Below, in pieces: positions 1 to 8,065 of a DNA stretch of 64,000 nucleotides. The translations under genes and the position numbers were made by a program. The notes beneath the pieces are model-generated. The model ran no database searches. It was not told where the DNA came from and was given only the letters and a program-made list of their open reading frames with translations. Position 1 is the first letter of the stretch. Every line of letters starts with the position of its first letter. The DNA comes from Demequina phytophila (GTDB lineage: Bacteria; Actinomycetota; Actinomycetes; Actinomycetales; Demequinaceae): contig NZ_BBLW01000005.1 of NCBI RefSeq assembly GCF_000971135.1, forward strand, positions 186,001 through 250,000. Reading direction: 5' to 3'.

Positions 1-2247
1 GATCGGGAAGGTCGGATCCACCGCATCCGCCACCGAGACCGCCGCGGCGGCGCCGAACAGCCACGCCGCGGACTTGGGATCGCCGACGCGCAGCGCGACG
101 CCGGCGAGCGCGGGCAGGGCGTAGCCCAGCGTCCAGCTCAACCGACCGGTGACCGAGAGCGCCACCGACTCGCCCAGAAGCGCCGCGGTGGCGCCGGCGT
201 CGCCCTCGATCTCCGCGAGCGTCGCGTGCACGTTGAGCGCGGTCGCGAGGGTGAACGGGTTGCCCAGCTCGCGCGCGCGATCGACCGCGTCCGCGACCTC
301 CGCCCCGGCCAGCACGAGATGGCCGGACGCGAGCGCCACCTGAGCCCGCGCGATCCGGGCATGGGCCAGCACCCACGCGCTTCCGGCCGCCCGGGCCTGC
401 GACTCGGCCTCGTCGAGCACGGACGACGCCGCATCGAGGCGACCCGCGAACACGGCCGCCTGGGCGAGCAGCGTCAGGCTGACGCACGTGATGGACGGAT
501 CCACGACGCGCCGGCATGCGGCGGAGGCGCGGTCGGACTCCCGCGCCATCGCGACGCGCTCGCCGGTGAGGAGCAGCAGCCCCAGCCGCGCCGTGAGAAC
601 CCGGCAGCGGGTGGCGTCCTGGAGCCCGGCGCCGACGCGGTCGAGCCACTCGAGCCCCTCGCGCGCGTGGCCACGGAGCGCGAGGTAGAGCCACAGCCGC
701 GCCGCCAGCTCGCCCGCATCGTTGTCGCGATCGAGCTCCACCAGGCGCAGGAACGCCGCGCGCAGGTTGCCGTGATCCGCGTCCAGCCTGTCGAGCGTGG
801 GGATCAGCCGGGCACCCTCGAGACCGGCGGCTGCGGCTGTCGCGACCGTGCGGAAGTACGCGGCATGCGCATCCGCGGCGGCGTGCGCGCCGCCAGCGGC
901 GTGCAGCCGCGCCATGGCGTACCGGCGCACGGGCTCGAGCATGCGGTAGCGCGGCTCGCCCCCAGGCACATCGATGCGCATCACCAGGGACTGCTCGAGG
1001 AGCGCCGCGAGGACGGGCCACGACGACACGCCTGAACCGCCGCCCACCGCGCCCGCCAGGCGGACATCGGTCGCGACGGCCTCCATGGCGTCGAGGGAGA
1101 AGCCCCCGATGAAGACGGACAGCCGCTCGAACAGGACGATCTCCTCGGGCTCGAGCAGGTCCATGCTCCACTCGAGGACGTGCTCCATGCTCAGGTGCCG
1201 CGGAGGAAGGTCCTGCGGCGCGCCGCCGAGATCGACCCGCCCGAGCATGGCGAGCAGCGCCCGGGGCGTGAGCAGACGCAGGCCCGGCGCGGCGAGCTCG
1301 AGCGCGAGCGGGATCCCGTCGAGCCGTCGCGCGATGGCGGCGAGCGCGGCGGCGTCCTCTCCGGTCCGGGGAAGCTCGCGGCCCGCGGCGCCCGCGCGAT
1401 CCAGCAGGAGCCGCACCGCGGGCGAGGACATCACGGCATCGCTCGCCGTCGAGGCAGGGAGGGTGAGCGGGGATACCGAGAACTCGAACTCGACACGGAT
1501 CCTCAGCGCCGCGCGGCTGGTCGCGAGCACGACGAGTCCGCGGCACCGCGCGACCAGGTCGGCGAGGATGGCCGCGATGCCGGCGACCTGCTCGAGATTG
1601 TCGAGGACCAGCAGCACCGGTGCGCCGTGGAGGTGGCGTGCGAGCTCGCCGAGGGGGTCCTGGTCGATGAGGTCGGGCCTGCCGAGCGCCGCCGCGATGC
1701 GGGGGAGCGCGTGCACGGCTTGGCGGACGGGGGAGAGGTCGACGGCCACGGCGCCGCCGGGAAAGCGGTCCGCCTCGGTCCCGAGGACGTCGAGCGCGAG
1801 ACTCGTCTTGCCGATGCCGCCGGGGCCCGTCAGCGTGATGAGCCGGTGGTGCCCGCCCGCCAGCAGGGCGCGGAGGTCCGCGATCTCGGACTCGCGCCCG
1901 ACGAGGTCGCCGGGAGGTGCAAGCGGCGTGGCCGTGGCGACGGGCGCGGCCGCCGCATCGGGCCAGGCAGGGTCGCGATCCGATCGAGCCCCCGGCTCCG
2001 CCGCCACGACCCGGCCGGGCACGGCGGCGACGAGCGCGGCCCGCTCATCCTCCGTGAGCCCCAACCCCTCGGCGAGGGCACGCACGGTGTGAGGGTACGG
2101 GCGGCGGCGCTCGCCCCGCTCGAGCGCGCCGATCGCCTTCGCGGTGATGCCGGAACGCTCCGCCAGCTCCTCCTGGGTCAGCGCGCGCGACTCGCGCAGG
2201 CGCCGCAGGACGGCGCCGACCCCCTCGGGCGTGATGTCGTGGCCCAC
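1..2247 (-). CDS. HTH + NB-ARC-type ATPase transcriptional regulator with helical-repeat tail (3' end beyond window)
   Basis: The frame is open from a GTG at 2247 to the window edge (749 codons, C-terminus missing). Residues 8-65 form an XRE/Cro-type helix-turn-helix (core TQEELAERSGITAKAI). A P-loop, GPGGIGKT, lies at about 141-148, followed by a Walker-B-like LVLDNLEQV and the AAxARRLDGIPLALEL stretch typical of STAND/NB-ARC ATPases. The remaining ~400 residues are Ala/Leu-rich helices like the TPR tails of MalT/AfsR-like regulators. Such proteins are ATP-dependent, ligand-gated transcription switches; the target is unknown. The start is set by TAGCGT (2254-2259), a -10-like hexamer 6 nt upstream whose TAG is also the in-frame stop, so the mRNA should be leaderless. 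It is divergent from the small membrane protein at 2408. Confidence 0.85.
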   Translation of the reverse strand, partial: MGHDITPEGVGAVLRRLRESRALTQEELAERSGITAKAIGALERGERRRPYPHTVRALAEGLGLTEDERAALVAAVPGRVVAAEPGARSDRDPAWPDAAAAPVATATPLAPPGDLVGRESEIADLRALLAGGHHRLITLTGPGGIGKTSLALDVLGTEADRFPGGAVAVDLSPVRQAVHALPRIAAALGRPDLIDQDPLGELARHLHGAPVLLVLDNLEQVAGIAAILADLVARCRGLVVLATSRAALRIRVEFEFSVSPLTLPASTASDAVMSSPAVRLLLDRAGAAGRELPRTGEDAAALAAIARRLDGIPLALELAAPGLRLLTPRALLAMLGRVDLGGAPQDLPPRHLSMEHVLEWSMDLLEPEEIVLFERLSVFIGGFSLDAMEAVATDVRLAGAVGGGSGVSSWPVLAALLEQSLVMRIDVPGGEPRYRMLEPVRRYAMARLHAAGGAHAAADAHAAYFRTVATAAAAGLEGARLIPTLDRLDADHGNLRAAFLRLVELDRDNDAGELAARLWLYLALRGHAREGLEWLDRVGAGLQDATRCRVLTARLGLLLLTGERVAMARESDRASAACRRVVDPSITCVSLTLLAQAAVFAGRLDAASSVLDEAESQARAAGSAWVLAHARIARAQVALASGHLVLAGAEVADAVDRARELGNPFTLATALNVHATLAEIEGDAGATAALLGESVALSVTGRLSWTLGYALPALAGVALRVGDPKSAAWLFGAAAAVSVADAVDPTFPI

Positions 2248-2253
2248 GTCGGC

Positions 2254-2259
2254 ACGCTA
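2254..2259 (-). promoter_or_regulatory. -10 element of a leaderless promoter
   Basis: TAGCGT on the minus strand, six bases before GTG 2247. This matches the TANNNT-6 nt-start layout of leaderless actinobacterial transcripts. Confidence 0.5.
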
Positions 2260-2407
2260 ACAGGGTGGACGTCCGGCCGCAGGAGGACGCCCAGGACCCC
2301 GGCCGGTGTGGCGCCGGTGTGGGTCCGCTGTGGGTGTGGCGAACGGGGCCGGGCGAGAAGGCTGGGAGGCGGGCGGCAACGGCCGTCCCTCCACGAAAGG
2401 AACCACC

Positions 2408-2848
2408 ATGTCCGCCGTCCCCGCACCCTCCGTCAAGGCTCCGACAGTCCCCTCCGTCGAGCCGCGCACCGCCTCCTACGGCCGCCACCTGCGCGGCATC
2501 CTGCTCGCGGCGTTCACCCTCTCCGCGGCCCACACCGTCTACGCCTGGCTCGCCGGCATCGAGGACCCGACGTTCACGGTCACCACGCCCCTCGCCTGGG
2601 CCTTCTACGGCGTCGCCTTCGCTATCGCCTGGCTCTCCGGACGCCCGGCACGCTGGGCGCAGCTCACCGTGCTCGGCTACCTTGCGGTGCTCCTCGGAAT
2701 CTCGATCTTCTACTACCCGACCACGTTCGGCCCCGCGCAGCAGACCACCTTCGGGTGGTTCGAGAACGACGTCTACGTGGGCGTGCTCGTGACCGCCGCC
2801 TACCTGGGTGTGCAGCGGCTCCGCGGCGTGGCGATCCGCGAGGCCTGA
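2408..2848 (+). CDS. Small integral membrane protein, unknown function
   Basis: 146 aa. After a Pro/Ala/Val-rich N-terminus of about 30 residues there are four hydrophobic segments (about 30-50, 60-80, 85-107 and 118-138), so it is probably a four-helix membrane protein. The start is ATG 2408, preceded by a GAAAGG ribosome site at about 2395-2400; an earlier in-frame ATG at 2306 lies in sequence without coding character. I recognise no family and no catalytic motif. It is divergent from the HTH/ATPase regulator with about 160 bp between them, so it could be that regulator's target, which is inference only. Confidence 0.75.
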   Translation: MSAVPAPSVKAPTVPSVEPRTASYGRHLRGILLAAFTLSAAHTVYAWLAGIEDPTFTVTTPLAWAFYGVAFAIAWLSGRPARWAQLTVLGYLAVLLGISIFYYPTTFGPAQQTTFGWFENDVYVGVLVTAAYLGVQRLRGVAIREA

Positions 2849-2889
2849 GGGCGCCGTCGCCACCGCTCGCGCACAGCCCCGACCGGGGC

Positions 2890-2895
2890 GACAAT
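2890..2895 (+). promoter_or_regulatory. -10 element of a leaderless promoter
   Basis: GACAAT six bases before GTG 2902. It keeps A at position 2 and T at position 6. Confidence 0.4.
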
Positions 2896-2901
2896 CAAGG
2901 C

Positions 2902-3324
2902 GTGACCCAGAGCGTCGCGATCGACATCGCGGCCCCGCCCGACCGGGTGTGGGCGGTGCTGAGCGACGTCGACCACTGGCCGGAGTGGACACCCACGGTC
3001 ACGTCGGTGACCCGGTCCGACGACGCCCCGCTCCATGTGGGCACCCACGTGAAGGTGGCGCAACCCAGGCTCGCCGACGCCGACTACGCCGTCACCGAGC
3101 TGGATCCCGGCCACTCCTTCACCTGGGTCGCCACGCACCCCGGCCTCGCCACCACGGCCCGCCACGAGGTCGACCCGCTGCCCGACGGCGGCACCCACGT
3201 GACACTGTCGATCACCCAGGGCGGGCTGCTCGGCCCCCTCATGGGCCGCGTCTACCGGGGCCTCACCGACGAGTACCTCCACCACGAGGCGAACGGCCTC
3301 AAGGCCAGGTGCGAAGCGGCCTGA
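2902..3324 (+). CDS. SRPBCC (START/Bet v1-like) domain protein, polyketide cyclase/dehydrase type
   Basis: 140 aa, a complete single SRPBCC domain. It opens with the family's beta-strand and helix pattern (IDIAAPPDRVWAVLSDVDHW) and ends in the long C-terminal helix after GPLMGRVYRGLTDEY. Proteins of this size bind small hydrophobic ligands in a deep cavity, and few have a known reaction; the ligand cannot be told from sequence. The start is GTG 2902, chosen because GACAAT lies exactly 6 nt upstream and the domain begins within a few residues. It converges on the SH3-like gene ending at 3334, with a 9-nt gap. Confidence 0.85.
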   Translation: MTQSVAIDIAAPPDRVWAVLSDVDHWPEWTPTVTSVTRSDDAPLHVGTHVKVAQPRLADADYAVTELDPGHSFTWVATHPGLATTARHEVDPLPDGGTHVTLSITQGGLLGPLMGRVYRGLTDEYLHHEANGLKARCEAA

Positions 3325-3333
3325 GCGAGCGGG

Positions 3334-3540
3334 TCAGACCGTGCGACGTGGAGGCGCCGGTGGCACCTCCTTGGCGGCGATGATGGTGTCGCCCACGATC
3401 CGCACGGTCCCGCGCCGGGTCTCGACCACCACCTCCGCCGCGTCCACGCTGACGAGGGTGCCCAGCGCATCGGTCGCCTGCCCGTCTTCGAACAGGTACC
3501 GCACCACCACGCGATGCCCGGGCGCGGGCAGCCGGATCAC
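3334..3540 (-). CDS. Stand-alone SH3-like barrel, resembling the N-terminal domain of Rv0428c-type acetyltransferases
   Basis: 68 aa. The pattern RVVVRYLFEDGQATDALGTL, then VVVETRRGTVRI and a Pro-rich end (KEVPPAPPRR), resembles the small beta-barrel that precedes the GNAT domain in actinobacterial Rv0428c-like acetyltransferases. Here no GNAT domain follows, because the next gene lies on the opposite strand. The GTG start at 3540 comes 4 nt after the stop of the zinc-ribbon SDR gene, so the two are co-transcribed and probably translationally coupled. The function is unknown; an accessory or adaptor role for the upstream enzyme is inference. Confidence 0.7.
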   Translation of the reverse strand: MIRLPAPGHRVVVRYLFEDGQATDALGTLVSVDAAEVVVETRRGTVRIVGDTIIAAKEVPPAPPRRTV

Positions 3541-3544
3541 GCCG

Positions 3545-5077
3545 TCACCACTTCGAGGGCGCGTAGTCCTTGAGGAACACCCCGAAGAGGTCCTCGCCGC
3601 CCTCGCCGCGCACCACCGGGTCGTACACCCGGGCGGCGCCGTCGACCAGGTCGAGCGGCGCGTGGAAGCCCTCCTCGGCCAGCCGCACCTTGGTGGGGTG
3701 AGGACGCTCGTCGGTGATCCAGCCCGTGTCGACGCTGGTCATGAGGATCCGGTCCGTCTCGAACATCTCGCGCGCGCTGGTCCGGGTGAGCATGTTGAGC
3801 GCCGCCTTCGCCATGTTGGTGTGCGGGTGGCCGGGGCCCTTGTAGCCGCGCTCGAACACGCCCTCCATCGCGGAGACGTTCACCACGTAGGAGCGACCGG
3901 TGGACGATGCGGCGGCCGCCTGAGCGAGCGACGCACGCAGGCGGTTGATGAGGATGAACGGGGCGGTCGAGTTGCACAGCTGCACCTCGAGCAGCTCGAG
4001 CGGGGTGACCTCGCCGACGGCCTGGATCCACGAGTTGGTGTCGTGGAGGTCGGGCACCAGCCCGCCCGCGTCGATGGCGGTGCCGTCCGCGAGCCTCTCC
4101 AGCGACGAGGACCCGGGCGCGAGCGCGAGGTCCGTGAGGCGCTGCGCCTCGGCGGCCGCGGCGCCGGCGCCCATCTCATCGAGATGCGCGGACGCGAGGA
4201 GCGGATGCGTGGCGACGCTCGACTCGATGCTGAGCGGGTGCGCGTCGTTGGTGCGGCCAAGCGTGAGGAGGTGCGGCCCCTTGCCGTCCTCCCACAGCCC
4301 GTGCGGGATGGGCACAGACTCGGCTTCGACCAGCGGCGCGTACGCGCCGGGGGAGCGGCGCACCGTCTGAGCGGCGTTGTTGATGAGGATGTCGAGCGGT
4401 CCATGCGCCGCGACCGAGTCCGCGAGCGCGACCACCTGGGCGGGATCGCGCAGGTCGATCCCCACCACAGTGAGCCGGTGGAGCCAGTCCGCGGCGTCGG
4501 GCATGGCCGCGAAGCGACGCACGGCGTCGCGCGGGAACCGGGTCGTGACGGTGAGGTCGGCACCGTCACGGAGCAGCAGCAGGGCGATGTGCATGCCGAT
4601 CTTCGCGCGCCCGCCCGTGAGCAGAGCGCGCTTGCCGCGCAGGTCGGTGCGCGCGTGGCGCTTCGCGTGCCCGGTCGCCGCGCAAGCCGGGCAGAGCTGG
4701 TGGTAGAACGCGTCGACCTGCGTGTACTTCTGCTTGCAGATGTAGCAGGGACGCGCCTTGAGGTAGGTGCCCGCGGTGGGCGCCGAGGCCCGCGCCTCGA
4801 GCGTCAGCCCGCGGGTCTCGTCGTCGATCCTGTCGGCGGCGCCGGTCGCGGTGGCCGCGACCACGGCCGAGTCCGCCTCGGCGATCGCGGCGCGGCGGTC
4901 GCGCCTGCGGCTCTGCTTGACGGCCTTGATCATCGCCGCCGTCGCGTTGCGGACCGTGCTGAAGTCCGGGTGGTCCTCGTCGACGTCGTTCAGCGACGCC
5001 AGCACGCGCAGCGTGGTGGCGAGGTCGTCGGGGTCGATGACGTGGCTGGGGGGAGCGTCGGCAGGGGTCTCGGGCAC
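3545..5077 (-). CDS. Zinc-ribbon-containing SDR family oxidoreductase (about 510 aa)
   Basis: 510 aa, about twice a classical SDR. Residues 1-100 are helical and Ala/Asp-rich. A four-cysteine ribbon follows, pairing CYICKQKY with CPACAATGH. A Rossmann core then starts with LLTGGRAKIGMHIALLLL and carries DLRDPAQV, the NNAAQ motif and, toward the C-terminus, VNVSAMEG with the later helix residue K in NMAKAALNML. A Tyr catalytic residue in a normal YxxxK is not obvious (the segment reads HPHTNMAK), so activity may be altered. GTG 5077 is preferred over GTG 5104 because TAGAAT lies 7 nt before it. It forms an operon with the 68-aa SH3-like gene. The substrate is unknown. Confidence 0.8.
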   Translation of the reverse strand: MPETPADAPPSHVIDPDDLATTLRVLASLNDVDEDHPDFSTVRNATAAMIKAVKQSRRRDRRAAIAEADSAVVAATATGAADRIDDETRGLTLEARASAPTAGTYLKARPCYICKQKYTQVDAFYHQLCPACAATGHAKRHARTDLRGKRALLTGGRAKIGMHIALLLLRDGADLTVTTRFPRDAVRRFAAMPDAADWLHRLTVVGIDLRDPAQVVALADSVAAHGPLDILINNAAQTVRRSPGAYAPLVEAESVPIPHGLWEDGKGPHLLTLGRTNDAHPLSIESSVATHPLLASAHLDEMGAGAAAAEAQRLTDLALAPGSSSLERLADGTAIDAGGLVPDLHDTNSWIQAVGEVTPLELLEVQLCNSTAPFILINRLRASLAQAAAASSTGRSYVVNVSAMEGVFERGYKGPGHPHTNMAKAALNMLTRTSAREMFETDRILMTSVDTGWITDERPHPTKVRLAEEGFHAPLDLVDGAARVYDPVVRGEGGEDLFGVFLKDYAPSKW

Positions 5078-5084
5078 TCGCTCG

Positions 5085-5090
5085 ATTCTA
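5085..5090 (-). promoter_or_regulatory. -10 element of a leaderless promoter
   Basis: TAGAAT on the minus strand, 7 nt before GTG 5077. It is one of the best -10 matches in the window. Confidence 0.55.
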
Positions 5091-5113
5091 CCGGCGCCCC
5101 CCACGGCGCGACG

Positions 5114-6991
5114 TCAGTCCCAGCGCGGCTTGCGCGGGCGACGGTCGTCGCCCCGCGAGTCGCCGCGGAAGTCACCGCGCGAGTCCCCGCGGTCGCCGTA
5201 GCGGCCGCCACGCGATCCACCCCGCGAGTCGCCTCGCGAGTCGTTCCGGTCGCCGTACCGACCTCCACGGGATCCGCCGCGCGAGCCCGGCCCGCCGTCG
5301 GGCTTGATCTCGATCAGCCGGCCGGAGATGCGCGTCCCGCTCAGGCGGTTCAGCGCCGAGGGCGGCAGCGTCGACGGCAGCTCGACCAGCGAGAACTCGG
5401 GCTTGATGGTGATCTTGCCGAAGTCGCCGCGCGCGAGCCCACCCTCGTTCGCGAGCGCGCCCACGATCTGCCGGGGCTCGACCTTGTGGCGCTTGCCCAC
5501 CTCGATCCGGTAGGTCGTGAAGCCCTCGCTGGGCCCACGGCCCCGGCGGTCGTCGTCGCGGCCCGCACCCCGCGCATCGTCCCGCGCACGGTCGCGCGTG
5601 CCGCGGTCGGGAGCGAACTGCTGACGCTTGGGCTCGTCGGCCGGGTCCAGCAGCAGGGGAGTCTCGCCCTGCGCGACCACCGCGAGGGCCGCGGCCACGT
5701 CCGCCTCGGGGACGTCGTGGTGCTCGACGTAGTGGCCGATGATGTCGCGGAAGCGGCTGATGCGGTCGGCCTGCTCGAGGGCGGCGGTGATCGAGTCGTC
5801 GAAGCGTGCGAGGCGGGTCGCGTTGACCTCGTCGGCGCTGGGCCAGTGCATCTCGGTGAGCGGCTGGCGCGTGGCCTTCTCGATCGCGGTGAGCATGCGG
5901 CGCTCGCGCGGCGTGATGAAGCTGATCGCGTCGCCGGTGCGGCCCGCACGGCCGGTGCGGCCCACGCGGTGGACGTAGGACTCCGTGTCGATCGGGATGT
6001 CGAAGTTCACCACGTGGCTGATGCGCTCGACGTCGAGACCGCGGGCGGCCACGTCGGTGGCGACCAGGATGTCGAGCTTGCCGTCCTTGAGCTGCTTGAT
6101 GGTGCGCTCGCGCTGGGCCTGCGCGACGTCGCCGCTGATCGCGGCGGCCGCGAGGCCACGGGCGCGGAGGCGCTCGGCAACGGTCTCGGTGTCGTTCTTG
6201 GTGCGTGTGAACACGATCATCGCCTCGAAGTTCTCGACCTCGAGGATGCGGGTGAGCGCGTCCATCTTCTGCTGGTACGACACCACCAGGTAGCGCTGGG
6301 TGATGGTCGACGACGTGGTGGTCTTGCGCTTGACGGTGATCTCGGTCGGGTCCGTGAGGTAGCGCTGGGACAGGCGCCGGATGGACGCGGGCATGGTCGC
6401 GGAGAACAGCGCGACCTGCTTGTCGTCGGGCGTGGACGCGAGGATGGTCTCGACGTCCTCGGCGAAGCCCATCTTCAGCATCTCGTCGGCCTCGTCGAGC
6501 ACCAGGTACTTGAGCTCGGACAGGTCGAGCGTGCCCTTGTCGAGGTGGTCCATGATGCGGCCAGGCGTGCCGACGACGATGTGCACGCCGCGGCGCAGCG
6601 CGGACAGCTGGACGCCGTAGCCCTGGCCGCCGTACACGGGCAGCACGTGGACGCCCTTGATCTCCGCGGCGTAGCGCTCGAACGCCTCGCAGACCTGGAG
6701 CGCGAGCTCGCGGGTGGGGGCGAGCACCAGCGCCTGCGGCGCCTTCTGCGCCTTGTCCAGGCGCGCGAGGATCGGCAGCGCGAACGCGGCGGTCTTGCCG
6801 GTGCCGGTCTGGGCCAGGCCCACCACGTCGCCGCCCTCGAGCAGCAGCGGGATGGTCTCCGCCTGGATCGCGGACGGCGTCTCGTACCCCACCGCCTTCA
6901 ACGACTTGAGAATCGGGCCGTCGAGGCCGAGGTCGGCGAAGGTCTGCGTGGGCGCGTCAGCGGCGTCGGTCTCGGGGCTGTCGGAAGTCAT
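5114..6991 (-). CDS. deaD: DEAD-box RNA helicase with DbpA-type RNA-binding domain and RGG-like tail
   Basis: 625 aa. All helicase motifs are present: Q motif (TFADLGLDGPILKSLKAVGY), motif I AQTGTGKT, PTRELA, TPGRIMD, DEAD (VLDEADEML), SAT, and in the second domain VATDVAARGLDV and HRVGRTGRAGR. A DbpA/RRM-like domain (about 480-560) follows, then a Gly/Arg/Asp/Ser tail with a duplicated SRGGSRGGRYGDR unit. This is the DeaD/CsdA class, which unwinds structured RNA in ribosome assembly, mRNA decay and cold adaptation. The start ATG 6991 is fixed by TACGGT 6 nt upstream. It is divergent from the lipoprotein esterase, with only 114 bp shared for both promoters. Confidence 0.95.
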   Translation of the reverse strand: MTSDSPETDAADAPTQTFADLGLDGPILKSLKAVGYETPSAIQAETIPLLLEGGDVVGLAQTGTGKTAAFALPILARLDKAQKAPQALVLAPTRELALQVCEAFERYAAEIKGVHVLPVYGGQGYGVQLSALRRGVHIVVGTPGRIMDHLDKGTLDLSELKYLVLDEADEMLKMGFAEDVETILASTPDDKQVALFSATMPASIRRLSQRYLTDPTEITVKRKTTTSSTITQRYLVVSYQQKMDALTRILEVENFEAMIVFTRTKNDTETVAERLRARGLAAAAISGDVAQAQRERTIKQLKDGKLDILVATDVAARGLDVERISHVVNFDIPIDTESYVHRVGRTGRAGRTGDAISFITPRERRMLTAIEKATRQPLTEMHWPSADEVNATRLARFDDSITAALEQADRISRFRDIIGHYVEHHDVPEADVAAALAVVAQGETPLLLDPADEPKRQQFAPDRGTRDRARDDARGAGRDDDRRGRGPSEGFTTYRIEVGKRHKVEPRQIVGALANEGGLARGDFGKITIKPEFSLVELPSTLPPSALNRLSGTRISGRLIEIKPDGGPGSRGGSRGGRYGDRNDSRGDSRGGSRGGRYGDRGDSRGDFRGDSRGDDRRPRKPRWD

Positions 6992-6997
6992 GTGACA

Positions 6998-7003
6998 ACC
7001 GTA
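6998..7003 (-). promoter_or_regulatory. -10 element of a leaderless promoter for the RNA helicase
   Basis: TACGGT on the minus strand, 6 nt before ATG 6991. Confidence 0.5.
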
Positions 7004-7093
7004 GGCGTCCGCGGTCCCGTACGGGGACCAAGCGGGCGTTTTGGTCGCGATCGATCGGTGCCGCGCGCCCGGCGCGGCGGCATTGGCGGTGCC

Positions 7094-7099
7094 TACGAT
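7094..7099 (+). promoter_or_regulatory. -10 element of a leaderless promoter for the esterase
   Basis: TACGAT, six bases before GTG 7106. Confidence 0.55.
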
Positions 7100-7105
7100 G
7101 GCCGC

Positions 7106-8041
7106 GTGAGCATGTCCATCGCCGGGCGGCCGCACCGTCCGCCTGGGCGCGCGCGCCGGTGGATCGGCAGGGTCGCCGCGGTCGTGGTCGCGCTCGCCGC
7201 GTGCAGCGGCGGAGGGGACGATGCCCCGGCTGGGGGCGACGCCACGTCCGGGGGCGCGCAGGCGGACCGTCCGTACGAGGTCCACGTGCCCCCTGCGGCG
7301 GGAGAGTCGCCGCCGTTGCTCCTGGTGCTGCACGGGTACGGCATGACCGGCGACCAGCTCGTCGACATCTACGACATCGACACCCTGTCCGAGCAGCTCG
7401 GCCTCGTCTACGTCGCGCCCGACGGCACGCCCGACGAGTCCGGTCGCCGCTTCTGGGACGCGAGCACCGCGTGCTGCAACTTCACCGGCACGCCCGTCGA
7501 CGATTCGACCTACCTGGCGGACCTCGTCGACGCGGTGGTGGCGGAGCACGGCATCGACCCTGCGCGGGTGTTCGTGCTCGGCGTCTCGAACGGCGGCTTC
7601 ATGGCGTACCGCCTCGCGTGCGAGCATGCCGACGCGTTCGCCGCGATCGCGAGCGTCGCGGGCGCGAACGCGCCGCCCGGGGAGTGCGCCGCGGACGTCG
7701 CCATGAGCGTCCTCGAGGTCCATGGCACCGCCGACGACACCATCGCGTACAGCGGCGCGTCGATGGGCGCCACGACCTACCCCTCGGCGCCCGACGGCGT
7801 GACCGCCTGGGCGGACCTCGACGGCTGCGACGCGCGGCTGCTCGAGCAGGACGGCGCCCTGGACCTCGAGGCGACCATCGACGGGGCGGAGACGAGCGTC
7901 GCGAGCGCGCCCGATTGCCCCGAAGGCGTGGCAGCGGAGCTCTGGACCGTGACCGGCGCCGACCACGAGATGGACTTCGGGCCGGACGCCGTGCCGGCGA
8001 TCCTGGATTTTCTGCTCGCCCATCCCCGGGCGGGGACATGA
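7106..8041 (+). CDS. Lipoprotein alpha/beta-hydrolase esterase, PHB depolymerase / LpqC type
   Basis: 311 aa. An Arg-rich N-terminus and hydrophobic stretch end in the lipobox LAAC (Cys33), so the protein should be a surface lipoprotein. The hydrolase starts with LLLVLHGYGMTG and carries the nucleophile in GVSNGG (Ser161). VHGTADDTI holds the probable Asp, and TGADHEMDF the probable His. These are features of the LpqC / feruloyl-esterase / PHB-depolymerase family, which cleaves ester bonds of acetylated or feruloylated polymers or polyesters. The Cys pair in ASTACCNF and others may form disulfides outside the cell. GTG 7106 fits the TACGAT promoter; ATG 7112 is the alternative. The exact substrate is unknown. 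Confidence 0.88.
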   Translation: MSMSIAGRPHRPPGRARRWIGRVAAVVVALAACSGGGDDAPAGGDATSGGAQADRPYEVHVPPAAGESPPLLLVLHGYGMTGDQLVDIYDIDTLSEQLGLVYVAPDGTPDESGRRFWDASTACCNFTGTPVDDSTYLADLVDAVVAEHGIDPARVFVLGVSNGGFMAYRLACEHADAFAAIASVAGANAPPGECAADVAMSVLEVHGTADDTIAYSGASMGATTYPSAPDGVTAWADLDGCDARLLEQDGALDLEATIDGAETSVASAPDCPEGVAAELWTVTGADHEMDFGPDAVPAILDFLLAHPRAGT

Positions 8042-8065
8042 GGGGGACGATGCGCGGGCCGGCTC

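Noticed and set aside
3341..8041. A 1566-codon open frame on the plus strand across the SDR and helicase genes
   Set aside because: It is antisense to well-supported genes and has composition typical of high-GC shadow frames. Only its last part (from 7106) is a real gene.
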